Source of the DNA: Nostoc sp. NMS9
GTDB lineage: Bacteria; Cyanobacteriota; Cyanobacteriia; Cyanobacteriales; Nostocaceae
Assembly (NCBI RefSeq): GCF_017114995.1
Contig: NZ_JABXKL010000071.1
Coordinates: 124,001-188,000, forward strand
DNA length: 64,000 nucleotides
Reading direction: 5' to 3'
The notes under the pieces were generated by a model that did no database searches, was not told where the DNA came from, and saw nothing but the letters and a program-made list of their open reading frames with translations. Of this stretch, positions 25,356 through 34,161 are shown one piece after another. The position numbers were made by a program, and so were the translations under genes. Positions within the stretch are counted from its first letter, which is position 1. Every line of letters begins with the position of its first letter.

Positions 25356-26858
25356 TCAGCGTAGAGACTTTAAGCTTTCAGTCTTTTGCACTAAGAAATC
25401 AGTGAAGATACTCATAATTGTGCGCTGACGTAATTTCACATTAGCATCAATAGACATCCCTGATTGCAATGGAATTTGACGCTGATTAATTAGTAACTTC
25501 TGCCCATGTAGGCGGACTTTTGCGGAAAAACGCCAGAAATTATAAACTTGGTCTGGAGGTAAGGCATCAGAGCCAATCTCAATTAGTTCGCCTTTGATAT
25601 CACCATACTCTTGGAAAGGAAAGGAATCAATTCTCACATCTACTTGTTGCCCTTCTTTGACAAAGCCGATATCGCGGTTGGTGATGTATACGTTAGCAAC
25701 CAAGTTATCACTAGGAACGAGTTTTAAGAGCGGTTCGCTGGAATTAATTACAAATCCTGCTGTTTTGGCTTTGAGTTCAAAGACGGTTCCATCTACGGGT
25801 GCTGTAATTTTCTGATATTTCAGGGTTTGTTGTGCCTGAGTTAACTTACTATCAATTTCACCGATTTGACCATTAATTTCATAGATGCGTTTTTGATTAT
25901 CTACAATTACCTTGGTTAATTGGCTGTCAATTTCGGCAATGTTTTTGTCATTATCTGTAATTTTCGCTAGTAAGTCTTCTTGAGACACTGCCGCAGTATT
26001 GCGAAATTTTTGATTTGACTGTGCGATCGCTAATTGTAATCGCTGCTGTTCTCTATTCAATCGGATCACTTCAGATTGTTTAGTGCTGACATCCTGCTGC
26101 TGTTTCAAGTATTGCACCTGGGAGATCGCCCCCTGCTGCGCTAGAGGTTCAAACTTGCGGAGAATTTGTTTATTAATTGTCAGCAACTCTTTAGCACTAG
26201 TTAACTCCGCCTGAGTCTGGAAAAATTGCTGTTGCGTCTGTCCTGTTTCTAAATTAGCTGTGGCTAAACGCGATTCTAATTCTATTTGGCGATTCCGCAA
26301 GCGTAATTGTTGCTCTCTTGTAAGACTATTTCCAGCAGTCGCACCGTTTAACTGTGTCCGGTACAACTGGTTTTCGGCAATAATGGCGGCTCGGCTTTTG
26401 GTCAATAAGGCTAATTCTGGTTTAATTTTCAACAGAGCATTTTGCTGTGCCACTTCCTGTAGTGATATGTTCTCTTGAAGCTGACGGCGATAGAAGTCAT
26501 TTTCTTGCTCTAGCGCCTGTTTGGCAAGCAATTGAGCAGCCCGACTTTGTTTCAATGAAGTTAACTCCGCCTCAGAAGTAGTTTTTTCCAGGCTAACGAG
26601 TGTTTCACCTTTTTTGACTCGCTGACCATCTTTGACTAGAATCTCATTGACAACACCATGAACCGGAGCCTGAATTTCTTTGACTGCACCCTGTGGTTCT
26701 AACTTACCAGTAGCATGAATTGATTCATCAATTTGGAAGATTGAGGCCCAGATTACTGTGAAGGTACTAACTCCAACAATAGTCCAAGCGATCGCTCGTG
26801 ACCAAGTAGGAGTCTGTTGTAAAAGTACTGGTTGATCGAATTTATATTGAATATTCAT
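25356..26858 (-). CDS. HlyD-family type I secretion adaptor
   Basis: From ATG 26858 the protein has 500 residues (MNIQYKFDQP...). The frame extends 28 codons further, but those encode only the adjacent heptanucleotide repeat and are probably not translated. A transmembrane helix at ~21-42 is followed by a lipoyl-like half-motif (GKLEPQGAVKEIQAPVHGVV), long coiled coils (~85-330), and a second lipoyl/beta-barrel part (ITAPVDGTVFELKAKTAGFV). This is the periplasmic adaptor linking the ABC exporter encoded just upstream to a TolC-like channel, which is not in this window. Confidence 0.9.
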   Translation of the reverse strand: MNIQYKFDQPVLLQQTPTWSRAIAWTIVGVSTFTVIWASIFQIDESIHATGKLEPQGAVKEIQAPVHGVVNEILVKDGQRVKKGETLVSLEKTTSEAELTSLKQSRAAQLLAKQALEQENDFYRRQLQENISLQEVAQQNALLKIKPELALLTKSRAAIIAENQLYRTQLNGATAGNSLTREQQLRLRNRQIELESRLATANLETGQTQQQFFQTQAELTSAKELLTINKQILRKFEPLAQQGAISQVQYLKQQQDVSTKQSEVIRLNREQQRLQLAIAQSNQKFRNTAAVSQEDLLAKITDNDKNIAEIDSQLTKVIVDNQKRIYEINGQIGEIDSKLTQAQQTLKYQKITAPVDGTVFELKAKTAGFVINSSEPLLKLVPSDNLVANVYITNRDIGFVKEGQQVDVRIDSFPFQEYGDIKGELIEIGSDALPPDQVYNFWRFSAKVRLHGQKLLINQRQIPLQSGMSIDANVKLRQRTIMSIFTDFLVQKTESLKSLR

Positions 26859-26863
26859 AATAA

Positions 26864-26949
26864 ATGGGGAATTGGGAATTGGGAATTGGGAATTGGGAAT
26901 TGGGCATTGGGCATGGGGCATGGGGCATTGGGCATTGGGCATTGGGAAT
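26864..26949. repeat. Heptanucleotide tandem repeat (gggaatt/gggcatt)
   Basis: About twelve 7-bp units (ggaattg, then gcattgg and gcatggg variants) fill the space directly upstream of hlyD. Short tandemly repeated repetitive sequences of this kind are typical of heterocystous cyanobacteria. Confidence 0.9.
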
Positions 26950-26970
26950 AATAACTAAATAACTGGCGTT

Positions 26971-27216
26971 GTTCAAAGGTCGAAGTTTTGAGTTTAGAGG
27001 TCGAAGTTTTGAGTTTAGAGGTCGAAGTTTTGAGTTCAAAGGTCAAAGTTTTGAGTTCAAAGGTCGAAGTTTTGAGTTCAGAGGGCGAAGTTCCGAGTTC
27101 AAAGGTTGAAGTTCCGAGTTCAGAGGGCGAAGTTTCGAGTTCAAAGGTTGAAGTTCCGAGTTCAGAGGTCGAAGTTCCGAGTTCAAAGGTCGAAGTTCCA
27201 AGTTCAAAGGTCGAAG
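26971..27216. repeat. 21-bp tandem repeat, 11.7 copies
   Basis: Units of the form gttcaaaggtcgaagttttga repeat with point variants over 246 bp. The unit is a multiple of three and lacks stops on the plus strand, giving a 7-residue repeat (SSKVEVP). I regard that frame as a by-product of the array. It lies between the exporter gene and hlyD. Confidence 0.95.
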
Positions 27217-27226
27217 CAATAGTATT

Positions 27227-27308
27227 TACTCCTGACTTATAACTCCTGACTTCTAACTCCTAACTTTCAACTCCTAACTCCTAACTCTTAACTCCTAACT
27301 CCTAACTC
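27227..27308. repeat. Heptanucleotide tandem repeat (aactcct)
   Basis: About eleven 7-bp units of aactcct and variants end five bases before the exporter's stop codon. It is the third repeat family packed into one intergenic gap. Confidence 0.9.
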
Positions 27309-27312
27309 AGCA

Positions 27313-30255
27313 CTAAACTTGCGTTTCTTGTTGCTGATACAGACAGTAGTAATAACCTTTGAGCGCCATCAATTCTTCATGAGTTCCCTGTTCTACCACA
27401 GCACCTCGATCCATCATGAGAATGACATCGGCATTGCGAATTGTGCTGAGGCGGTGAGTAATGAAAAATACTGTTTTATCTTGGAAAGCTGACGCTAAGT
27501 TACGGCAAACTTGGGCTTCGGCATTGTAATCTAAGGCGCTGGTAGCTTCATCCAGAATCAGTAATTGCGGTTTTTGCAGGACAGTACGAGCGATCGCTAC
27601 TCGTTGGCGTTGTCCCCCAGAAAGCCCTGAACCTCGTTCGCCCACACGGGTGTTATAACCACTGGGCAAAGACATAATAAAGTCGTGGGCATAAGCTACT
27701 TTGGCAGCAGTAATAATTTCTTCATCGCTAGCATCAGGATATCCCAAGGCAATGTTTTCGCGGACTGTGCCATCGAATAGCAGGGTATCTTGTAACACCA
27801 TACCAATCTGACGGCGTAAAGAATAAAGTTCTACTTTGCTGATATCATAGCCATCAATCAAGATTTTGCCAGACTTGGGTTCGTAAAGCCGGGGTAATAA
27901 TTTTAGCAGTGTACTTTTACCGGAACCACTCTGCCCAACAATTCCCACAAATGAGCCAGCAGGAAAATCTAAGTTAATATTGCATAGTTGCAATGGCCCA
28001 TGTTCCGAGAAACTGAAGCTGAGATTTTCAAAGCGGACACTACCTTGAATACTGGGCATGAGGATATTTTGACAGTTACCGATTTCTACTTCTTGGGGAG
28101 TGTCTAAAATATCAGCAAGGCGTTGCAGAGATAAAGCGGTTTCTTGGAAGTTCTGCCAAAGTTGCATTAGGCGTAACAAGGGACTGGTGACATAACCAGC
28201 CAGGATGCGAAAAGCGATGAGTTGTCCCAAGGTTAGGTGCTGATTGAGGACGAGAAAAGCTCCCACCCACAGCACTAACATACTGGAAAACTTGTTGAGA
28301 AAGTTGCTAACAGAACTGGCGGTAGTTTGGGTAGAGACTGTTTTGAAACCTGCGCTAATATAACGAGCATAGCGTTCTTGCCATTGCCAACGCGATCGCA
28401 TTTCCAAATTTTGCGCCTTGACTGTCTGCATTCCCCCCATAACTTCCACTAAATAAGATTGCGTCTCGGCATTGCACTCAGCTTTTTCTTGCAATTGTCG
28501 CCGCATCATAGGTGATACCATCAAGTTGAGCAAGCCAAACAGCGGTACTGTTGCCAAAGCTACCAAGGTCAACACTGGGCTGTAAATCGCCATCACCACA
28601 ATATAAACTACAGAAAATACAGCATCCATAACCACAGTCAAGGCTGTACCAGTTAAGAAAGAGCGGATGTTTTCTAGTTCGTGAATTCGCGTTGCCAATT
28701 CCCCAACAGGACGGCGTTCAAAGTAAGATAATGGCAGACGCAACAGGTGATTAATCACCTCAGAACCAAGGGTGAGGTCAATCCGGTTAGTGGTATCTGT
28801 AAATAAATGAGTGCGGATACTGGTGAGTATTGCTTCGATGACTGCTACTACTAGTAAAAAGATGCCGAAAACTTCCAGGGTATCAGGACTGTTACCAACC
28901 AGTACTTTATCAATAATCACCTGTGTGGCGAGGGGATTTACCAGCCCAAACAGTTGGATCACAATGGAAGCAATGAGTACTTCAATTAATACTTTGCGAT
29001 AGCGCCGCAGTGAGGGGACAAACCAACTCAAACTAAACCGCGCCTTGGGAGTATTTTTGGTGGTTTGCAGCAGCAGGACTTCTCCTTCAGCCCCCCAGTT
29101 TTCCGCAAAGTCTCGGAGTTTGTAGCGCAGTAGTCCCATTTCTGGAACGGCAATGAGTAACTCTTGATTGCTATTTTTGTAAATAATTGCAAAACTATCT
29201 TGCCAAGAAATCATTACTGGTAGTTGCAAGCGTCCGACTGCGGTAGCGGGAACTTTTACCATCTGTGTTGTCAACCCCATCAACTCAGCAGCGGCGGCGC
29301 AAAATTGCAGAGATATAATGCCTTTCTGTTCGTGCTGCTTTGTCAACACCCGCTGTAACGTATCTCTGCGCCAGGAGATGTTAAAGTATTGGCTCAACAT
29401 CTGGAAGCAAGCTAGGGAAGCATCCAGCGGCCCTCTACCTTTGATATAAGGATACTTCTTTTGTTTACCCTTAGCTGCTGGTGCTTCTGTGACAGTAATT
29501 TCTGAGGCGTAGGGAATCTCTGCGGGTAAGAGTGTTTTTGGTATAGGAGGAGCAAGATTTTCTCCAAATATTGATTTGGGCAATCCTACCAGACGCATAT
29601 TTACATTAAATTTCAGCTTGGAGTTGAGTTCATCTAACTCTAAGCGACTCCCCACAGGGAACTCAGGATCAAAATTACTGCTGACTAACCACAAAAATTC
29701 TGAATCTAACTGCTGGCGGAAAACTTTGCGTGCAGGAATTGTTTGGATGATAGCAACTTCAGTTGCAGTCTGGGCAAGCTTAACTAAATTCCTGCGACCA
29801 TCTGCGCGACGGCTGAGTTCTTCGGTAAGCAGTTCATGCACTTCTAAAAGAGTAATCTCATTTTGCAACGCTTGGACAAAAGCCTCTTCCTGCTTGAGTA
29901 AGGTTAGAAAACCAGCAATAGGTAGATTAATAGTGATAACTTCAGTAGAAGCGATCGCAGTTTCACATGCAATACCCCGCATATAACTTACCCAACCTAA
30001 AACCTCTCCTGGTGAGAGTAACTTCAGTGTCGCCGGATTTTGTCCTTGGGAATTGTAGGTTAATAAACGTGCTTGTCCTTGGTAGATAATGCTAATCCAA
30101 TTGGGCATAGCTTCCCTGGTTACTATTACCTGCCCGATGCGAAAACGACAAAATTGCACTTTGTTGAGCAAATTTTCTAAAATATTTGGTGGCAGATAAT
30201 TGAAAGGAAATAAATTGGCAATATATTCTTGAATATCAACGGTTGTATTTGTCAT
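27313..30255 (-). CDS. ABC exporter: cNMP-binding, degenerate C39, ABC module
   Basis: From ATG 30255 the protein has 980 residues; an upstream in-frame extension reads repeat-like DNA. Residues ~15-150 form a cyclic-nucleotide-binding-like domain (FRIGQVIVTREAMPNWISII). Residues ~268-400 match a C39 peptidase fold, but the usual DCGAAC box reads DASLAC (Ala279 replaces the catalytic Cys) and the catalytic His position is Ser354, so it should not cleave. Membrane helices span ~420-720. The ATPase has Walker A GQSGSGKSTLL, signature LSGGQRQRVAIAR and LLILDEATSALD. An inactive C39-like domain is known from HlyB, where it holds unfolded RTX cargo. It is cotranscribed with the upstream isomerase. 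Confidence 0.92.
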   Translation of the reverse strand: MTNTTVDIQEYIANLFPFNYLPPNILENLLNKVQFCRFRIGQVIVTREAMPNWISIIYQGQARLLTYNSQGQNPATLKLLSPGEVLGWVSYMRGIACETAIASTEVITINLPIAGFLTLLKQEEAFVQALQNEITLLEVHELLTEELSRRADGRRNLVKLAQTATEVAIIQTIPARKVFRQQLDSEFLWLVSSNFDPEFPVGSRLELDELNSKLKFNVNMRLVGLPKSIFGENLAPPIPKTLLPAEIPYASEITVTEAPAAKGKQKKYPYIKGRGPLDASLACFQMLSQYFNISWRRDTLQRVLTKQHEQKGIISLQFCAAAAELMGLTTQMVKVPATAVGRLQLPVMISWQDSFAIIYKNSNQELLIAVPEMGLLRYKLRDFAENWGAEGEVLLLQTTKNTPKARFSLSWFVPSLRRYRKVLIEVLIASIVIQLFGLVNPLATQVIIDKVLVGNSPDTLEVFGIFLLVVAVIEAILTSIRTHLFTDTTNRIDLTLGSEVINHLLRLPLSYFERRPVGELATRIHELENIRSFLTGTALTVVMDAVFSVVYIVVMAIYSPVLTLVALATVPLFGLLNLMVSPMMRRQLQEKAECNAETQSYLVEVMGGMQTVKAQNLEMRSRWQWQERYARYISAGFKTVSTQTTASSVSNFLNKFSSMLVLWVGAFLVLNQHLTLGQLIAFRILAGYVTSPLLRLMQLWQNFQETALSLQRLADILDTPQEVEIGNCQNILMPSIQGSVRFENLSFSFSEHGPLQLCNINLDFPAGSFVGIVGQSGSGKSTLLKLLPRLYEPKSGKILIDGYDISKVELYSLRRQIGMVLQDTLLFDGTVRENIALGYPDASDEEIITAAKVAYAHDFIMSLPSGYNTRVGERGSGLSGGQRQRVAIARTVLQKPQLLILDEATSALDYNAEAQVCRNLASAFQDKTVFFITHRLSTIRNADVILMMDRGAVVEQGTHEELMALKGYYYCLYQQQETQV

Positions 30256-30281
30256 TATCTTGCACCCGATTTTAATAATTT

Positions 30282-31106
30282 CTAAGCAGCGATCGCTTCG
30301 CCAACGCCAAGGGCGAACGCTTCTTGAACCTGTGCTGGTTTGGTGTTGATTCCCATCCAGGTTTTTTCTTCTGGTGATAGTTGACTTAGTTGCTGTTGAA
30401 ACCAAGTTTCAAAATTCTCTTGCAGCAATCGTTGGCGCATAAAATCGTCCAACTGTGCAGTTATAAATGTTTCCACACGTACAATTATCCATGAGTCTCC
30501 AAAGGGTACGGGTGGTTGAACTATACCCACTTGACTTGTGCAAAGTAACTGAGCAAAATTTGGGGTGATGGTACCAAGTTCTACTGGGCCGATGATGCCA
30601 TTTGTATCAGCTTCTGGCCCTTGAGAATATTCACGCGCTAGTTCAGAAAATGATTGTTCTCCTTCTGTAATTCGGAAGAATAGCTCGTTAGCAGTTCCTC
30701 TATTTTCAGTCCGAATTAAAGAATAAATGACTTTATCAAAATGTCTTTTGTATTTGAGGAAGTAAGATTCTAGCTGATGTCCCCAAGTTATTTGCTTGAA
30801 TTTTTCGACTCTGAGCTTGCGGGTGGCGAAAAGTTCTAATTGTTCTTGAGTTAAACCGTAACGTAAACACCAATCTTGGATTTTTTTTTCGCTGTTTAAA
30901 TCCCAATGCTGATAAAATTGCTCTAGAGCCTGAGTTGTTTCGGCATGTGTGCAGGTAATTGGTGCGATCGCTAATTCAATAATGCTCTGAGATAACAATT
31001 GCGGGATTAAATTATAACTTGCTAAAAAGGGGATAATTTCTGGCGGTAAAATGGCGTTGCCGCTACGCCCATCGTAGACATCGCCTAGTTGTAATGTTTT
31101 ATTCAT
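30282..31106 (-). CDS. Parvulin-type peptidylprolyl isomerase (SurA/PpiC-like)
   Basis: The 274-residue protein has a helical N-terminus (~1-125) and a parvulin domain (~130-215: FFRITEGEQSFSELAREYSQ ... GPVELGTITPNFAQLL ... VPFGDSWIIVRVE). No signal peptide is evident, so it may act in the cytoplasm on export cargo. Its stop is 26 bp before the exporter start, so the two are an operon; isomerases of this type often accompany cyanobacterial HlyB/HlyD pairs. The last ~10 residues (LGVGEAIAA) are encoded by a HIP1-containing repeat, suggesting that repeat DNA rewrote the 3' end. Confidence 0.85.
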   Translation of the reverse strand: MNKTLQLGDVYDGRSGNAILPPEIIPFLASYNLIPQLLSQSIIELAIAPITCTHAETTQALEQFYQHWDLNSEKKIQDWCLRYGLTQEQLELFATRKLRVEKFKQITWGHQLESYFLKYKRHFDKVIYSLIRTENRGTANELFFRITEGEQSFSELAREYSQGPEADTNGIIGPVELGTITPNFAQLLCTSQVGIVQPPVPFGDSWIIVRVETFITAQLDDFMRQRLLQENFETWFQQQLSQLSPEEKTWMGINTKPAQVQEAFALGVGEAIAA

Positions 31107-31228
31107 AATATTTGTGCAAAAACTTGAAAATTCTTTCTCCCCCTGCTCCCTGCTCCCTGCCCCCTTGCAGTCTTAATGATAAGTCTTTAACCGGACACGA
31201 TATGAGCCGTGGAGAGATAAATTGAGAA

Positions 31229-31271
31229 ATGCAAGCGGTAAAGTTCAGGTATAGATTTGTACCGCTTGCAT
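31229..31271 (-). terminator. Hairpin after PPC-domain gene
   Basis: ATGCAAGCGGTA (31229-31240) and TACCGCTTGCAT (31260-31271) pair over 12 bp. The hairpin begins about 70 bp after the stop of the PPC-domain gene on the minus strand, and may separate it from the isomerase-exporter operon. Confidence 0.5.
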
Positions 31272-31342
31272 CATTTGCATACTCTTGAAAGCATTGCCGT
31301 ACAAAACTTTCAAGTACTACTCATCACTGCTAATGCCTAAAC

Positions 31343-32101
31343 TTAAGTAGGGACGGAGAACTGATTAAAAGTCACATTGTAGTTAGTGTTGCCGGTGAAT
31401 TCAGTTACCTGCAAGAAGTAGTCACCACGTACAGTAATGTTGGAAATCAGTTCTGAAGTAATACCTGCATTATTAGAGCTGGCAATTACCTCACCTGCAT
31501 CGACGATGCGATTGTTGTTAGAGTCTCGAATCACCCGGATATCAGCATCGCTGCTTAATCCGTCTAATCTAATGTCGACACCCTCACGAAATCCCAAAGA
31601 GAAGCTGTAAACATCGGTAGTGTTCTGGTTATTGACGTTACCTGTACGAGTGATATTCCCTGACAAGTGACCGAGTACAAATTCCTTAGGTAGAAGGTTG
31701 CTGGAACTAGCTGAAATCGGTAAAGTTCCAGAAGGTTCAGTTGCAGATAAGGCTAAATTGTAACTGACATCGCCGGAACTACCTGGAGCAAAGCGAGATA
31801 CTTCGGCAAAAAAAGTACCTGAGCTAGTTTTAAAGTTAATCGCCTCATCTTGGTTGCTTCCGCGATTGGAAACAAGTCCAACATTTCGGTCGAAGCTATC
31901 TAGTACGCCGTTATTGTTCGCATCTCGAAACAGTCGGATATCGGCATTATCACCAGCGCTGATATCTGTCAAAGACAGGTTGATATTTTTGCCACTGCTG
32001 ATTTGGAACTGAAAGACATCTGTGGGATCGGATGTAGTTAAATCAGAGTTATTCTTAACAACAGGGGTGCTACCCAGTGTACCAAGATTGAGAAGTGCCA
32101 T
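31343..32101 (-). CDS. PPC-domain secreted protein
   Basis: The 252-residue protein has two pre-peptidase C-terminal (PPC)-like domains, each with a beta-sandwich pattern: DVFQFQISSGKNINLSLTDI ... ADIRLFRDANNNGVLD ... GTFFAEVSRF, and DVYSFSLGFREGVDIRLDGL ... ADIRVIRDSNNNRIVD ... GDYFLQVTEF. The D-x-N-N-N-x-x-D loops look able to bind calcium. No Sec signal is visible, and it lacks the protease domain these modules usually accompany. Located just upstream of the isomerase/exporter genes with a good ribosome site (AAAGGA), it is a plausible dedicated cargo. Confidence 0.8.
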   Translation of the reverse strand: MALLNLGTLGSTPVVKNNSDLTTSDPTDVFQFQISSGKNINLSLTDISAGDNADIRLFRDANNNGVLDSFDRNVGLVSNRGSNQDEAINFKTSSGTFFAEVSRFAPGSSGDVSYNLALSATEPSGTLPISASSSNLLPKEFVLGHLSGNITRTGNVNNQNTTDVYSFSLGFREGVDIRLDGLSSDADIRVIRDSNNNRIVDAGEVIASSNNAGITSELISNITVRGDYFLQVTEFTGNTNYNVTFNQFSVPT

Positions 32102-32702
32102 TTTTTTGTCCTTTAGATGTTGATTTTGATGTGGTCAAGTTCAGATTAAGTTATGGTTTGCACAGATGTAAATCTTCGATTTAACTCGATATTTACTGGA
32201 ATGTAGTGGCTTATAATTTGATGAAAATAAAGAAAAATTATTATTTTCAATAGAGCCTTAGCTGTTTGGTTTTGTGCTTGCCGTGTTCAGAACCTGTTGT
32301 TTAACCATGAATTTAAATTAAACTGTTTTTTCAATAAACACAGCATGAAAAAGACTTCTATAGTTAGGTGTTTGTTAAAGTAAATTCCAAGTGCTTTGTA
32401 TTGTTTAGTCATAAAAAGTCTTATAACTCACCATTGGCGTAATCGAGAATGAGTTTGATGAAATAAGAGATGTGTGAAGAAGTAGGCGAAAGCTTATAAG
32501 TATCTAGGCATAAATAAATTAAAGTTTGTAGTAAGGACTTTAGTCCTGAGAATCCTTGCTCTGAGGGATAAATCGCTCACTACAAACTAAGAGTTTATTT
32601 TATATTTAATTATGTTTACCTAATTATCAGGCGATAGTAATACCACAAAGTTTGTTGTAATTGATACAAACAAGCCTCGGATAACTCAGAGGCTTATGGG
32701 AA
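32102..32702. other. Intergenic, AT-rich, with one MITE-like repeat
   Basis: About 600 bp upstream of the PPC gene, which should include its promoter. One foldback element is listed separately. No gene seen. Confidence 0.45.
32523..32588. repeat. 66-bp foldback element
   Basis: Ends AGTTTGTAGT (32523-32532) and ACTACAAACT (32579-32588) are perfect inverted repeats; the interior holds 'aaggactttagtcct'. It shares ends and the aaggact/agtcctt core with the element at 34094-34150, so both belong to one dispersed family. Confidence 0.65.
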
Positions 32703-32858
32703 CATATTAAGTATGAACTGTCTTGGGAATATTGCACAAATTTAGATCAATTAAGACACAAGCTCAAACAGGTTCTTGATTCTATTTCGGCCAAAGCGAT
32801 CGCATCGATTTGTGGATGGGATTACATCACAAGAGCTTTATTAAGTGCAACTTCATAG
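32703..32858 (+). pseudogene. IS630-like transposase, C-terminal fragment
   Basis: An open frame without a start reads ELSWEYCTNLDQLRHKLKQV, then SAKAIASICGWDYITRALLS, and ends at TAG 32856-32858. This matches the C-terminal tail pattern of IS630-group (DDE_3) transposases, in which an 'L...W...NLDQL' segment is followed by 'AIASICGWDYI'. The catalytic core is gone. The stop lies 80 bp upstream of rpsU, so an old insertion sits in the rpsU leader. Confidence 0.55.
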
Positions 32859-32938
32859 AGAATTGGTATCAGAGGGGTATTACTAAGGTTGAGGGTAATA
32901 TTAGAATGGAAACTATTAATGATGAGGAAAAGGGAAGA

Positions 32939-33118
32939 ATGACCCAGGTGGTTCTAGGAGAGAACGAAGGAATAGACTCAGCTTTGCGTCGGTTTAAACG
33001 CCAGGTTTCCAAAGCTGGGATATTAGCTGATGTGAAATATCATCGGCACTTTGAAACACCAATAGAAAAACGCAAACGTAAGGCAGTGGCAGCTAGACGC
33101 ACAAGACGTTTTAAATAA
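32939..33118 (+). CDS. rpsU: 30S ribosomal protein S21
   Basis: The 59-residue basic protein (MTQVVLGENEGIDSALRRFK ... HRHFETPIEKRKRKAVAARR) is ribosomal protein S21, which sits near the 3' end of 16S rRNA in the small subunit. The start at 32939 is chosen over upstream in-frame ATGs because it matches the family's N-terminus and has AGGGAAG just before it. Cyanobacteria often carry more than one S21 gene; whether this is the major copy cannot be told. Confidence 0.95.
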   Translation: MTQVVLGENEGIDSALRRFKRQVSKAGILADVKYHRHFETPIEKRKRKAVAARRTRRFK

Positions 33119-33388
33119 ACCTATTTGGTGTGATACCGACGTTGCTTGAGGTTATGACCGAAAACAGGCAATAGCGCCAGCGCCATTATTCATACAAACA
33201 TTAAGCAAAGTCTGCCGCACCCCTAATTAGGGTGTCAATGAGTTACTTTTCCTATACTTAGAGCGCGTTAGAGGCTTTATCTGGGTTAGATGGAGCAAGC
33301 TAAAATCGCTGCCCATCAACCAAAATAAGCGCCTTGAAACATCGGTTAGCTTTCTTGAATAAGCTGATAGGACAGTATTCATCCAGCC

Positions 33389-34045
33389 CTAAGACTCAGA
33401 ATTATTAATGGTGCGGCTATTACAAACATTCATCGCCTTTTCTACTCCCTGTTTGAGACTTAGTTCAATACACTCAACTACGAACTGAAGTACAAGAGAC
33501 ATCTGCTGATTTTCGGCAGCGGAAAATCGCCCCAGTACATGGGAGATAGCACTGGAATCATCGTTATTAGCTGTATCTTTGGGTTTACCAATACCGATTC
33601 GCAAACGGGGAAAGTTTTGGCTACTAAGATGTGCGATCGCACTTTTCATGCCGTTATGTCCCCCAGCCGAACCAGATAAGCGCAAACGAGTTTTTCCTAA
33701 GGGCAAATCCATATCGTCATAAATCACCAACACTGACTCAGGCGGCAATTTATACCAACTTGTCACCGCTTGTATTGCTTGTCCTGAGCGATTCATATAA
33801 GTTAACGGCTTTAGCAAGCGAATCTTACCTCCACTTGAGGCCATACCCTCGCCATACTCCCCCTGAAACTTCCGATTTTCTGTTAAGGAAATGCGCCAAG
33901 AACGAGAGAGAGTTTCTAAAGCAGCAAAACCGATATTATGGCGTGTTTGGTCATACTTAGCTTCTGGATTCCCTAATCCGACGATTAGTTGTGGAATTAC
34001 CAAAGCTGGTTGCGTAACAGCTTCTGTCATTTTGTCTACAGTCAA
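33389..34045 (-). CDS. pth: Peptidyl-tRNA hydrolase
   Basis: The 218-residue enzyme cleaves peptidyl-tRNA released from stalled ribosomes. The active-site signature is complete: GLGNPEAKYDQTRHNIGF with Asn26 and catalytic His36, YDDMDLPLGKTRLR, and GSAGGHNGMKS. ATG 34030 is an alternative start five codons in. It lies downstream of tatA on the same strand, with a foldback repeat between them. Confidence 0.96.
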   Translation of the reverse strand: MTVDKMTEAVTQPALVIPQLIVGLGNPEAKYDQTRHNIGFAALETLSRSWRISLTENRKFQGEYGEGMASSGGKIRLLKPLTYMNRSGQAIQAVTSWYKLPPESVLVIYDDMDLPLGKTRLRLSGSAGGHNGMKSAIAHLSSQNFPRLRIGIGKPKDTANNDDSSAISHVLGRFSAAENQQMSLVLQFVVECIELSLKQGVEKAMNVCNSRTINNSES

Positions 34046-34093
34046 TTGATATTCATCACTCTTCTAGTACAATGTCTAAGCTAGTAATGAAGG

Positions 34094-34150
34094 GTTTGTA
34101 GTAAGCACTTTAATGCTTACAAAATAAGGACTAAAGTCCTTACTACGAAC
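34094..34150. repeat. 57-bp foldback element
   Basis: Ends GTTTGTAGTAAG and CTTACTACGAAC pair over 12 bp with one wobble. Inside are two smaller palindromes (gtaagca-ctttaa-tgcttac and aaggactaaagtcctt). It is related to the element at 32523-32588 and lies between tatA and pth, where it could act as a terminator. Confidence 0.65.
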
Positions 34151-34161
34151 TTGACAGACTA

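Noticed and set aside
26859..26942. 28-codon N-terminal extension of HlyD
   Set aside because: It encodes only the heptamer repeat (PNAQCPMPHAQ); the family N-terminus starts at ATG 26858.
26971..27216. Regular repeat array that could suggest CRISPR
   Set aside because: Units are contiguous 21-bp tandem copies with no spacers and no cas genes nearby. It is a tandem repeat.
26988..27242. 84-codon plus-strand frame encoding a 7-residue repeat (SSKVEVP)
   Set aside because: It is produced by the 21-bp array, opposes the operon strand and has no ribosome site.
30256..30405. 50-codon upstream extension of the exporter
   Set aside because: It overlaps the end of the isomerase gene in another frame and has no family similarity; ATG 30255 fits better.
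32810..32938. Longer N-terminus for ribosomal protein S21
   Set aside because: The extra 43 codons overlap a transposase relic; S21 normally starts at MTQVV and the ribosome site is at 32930.
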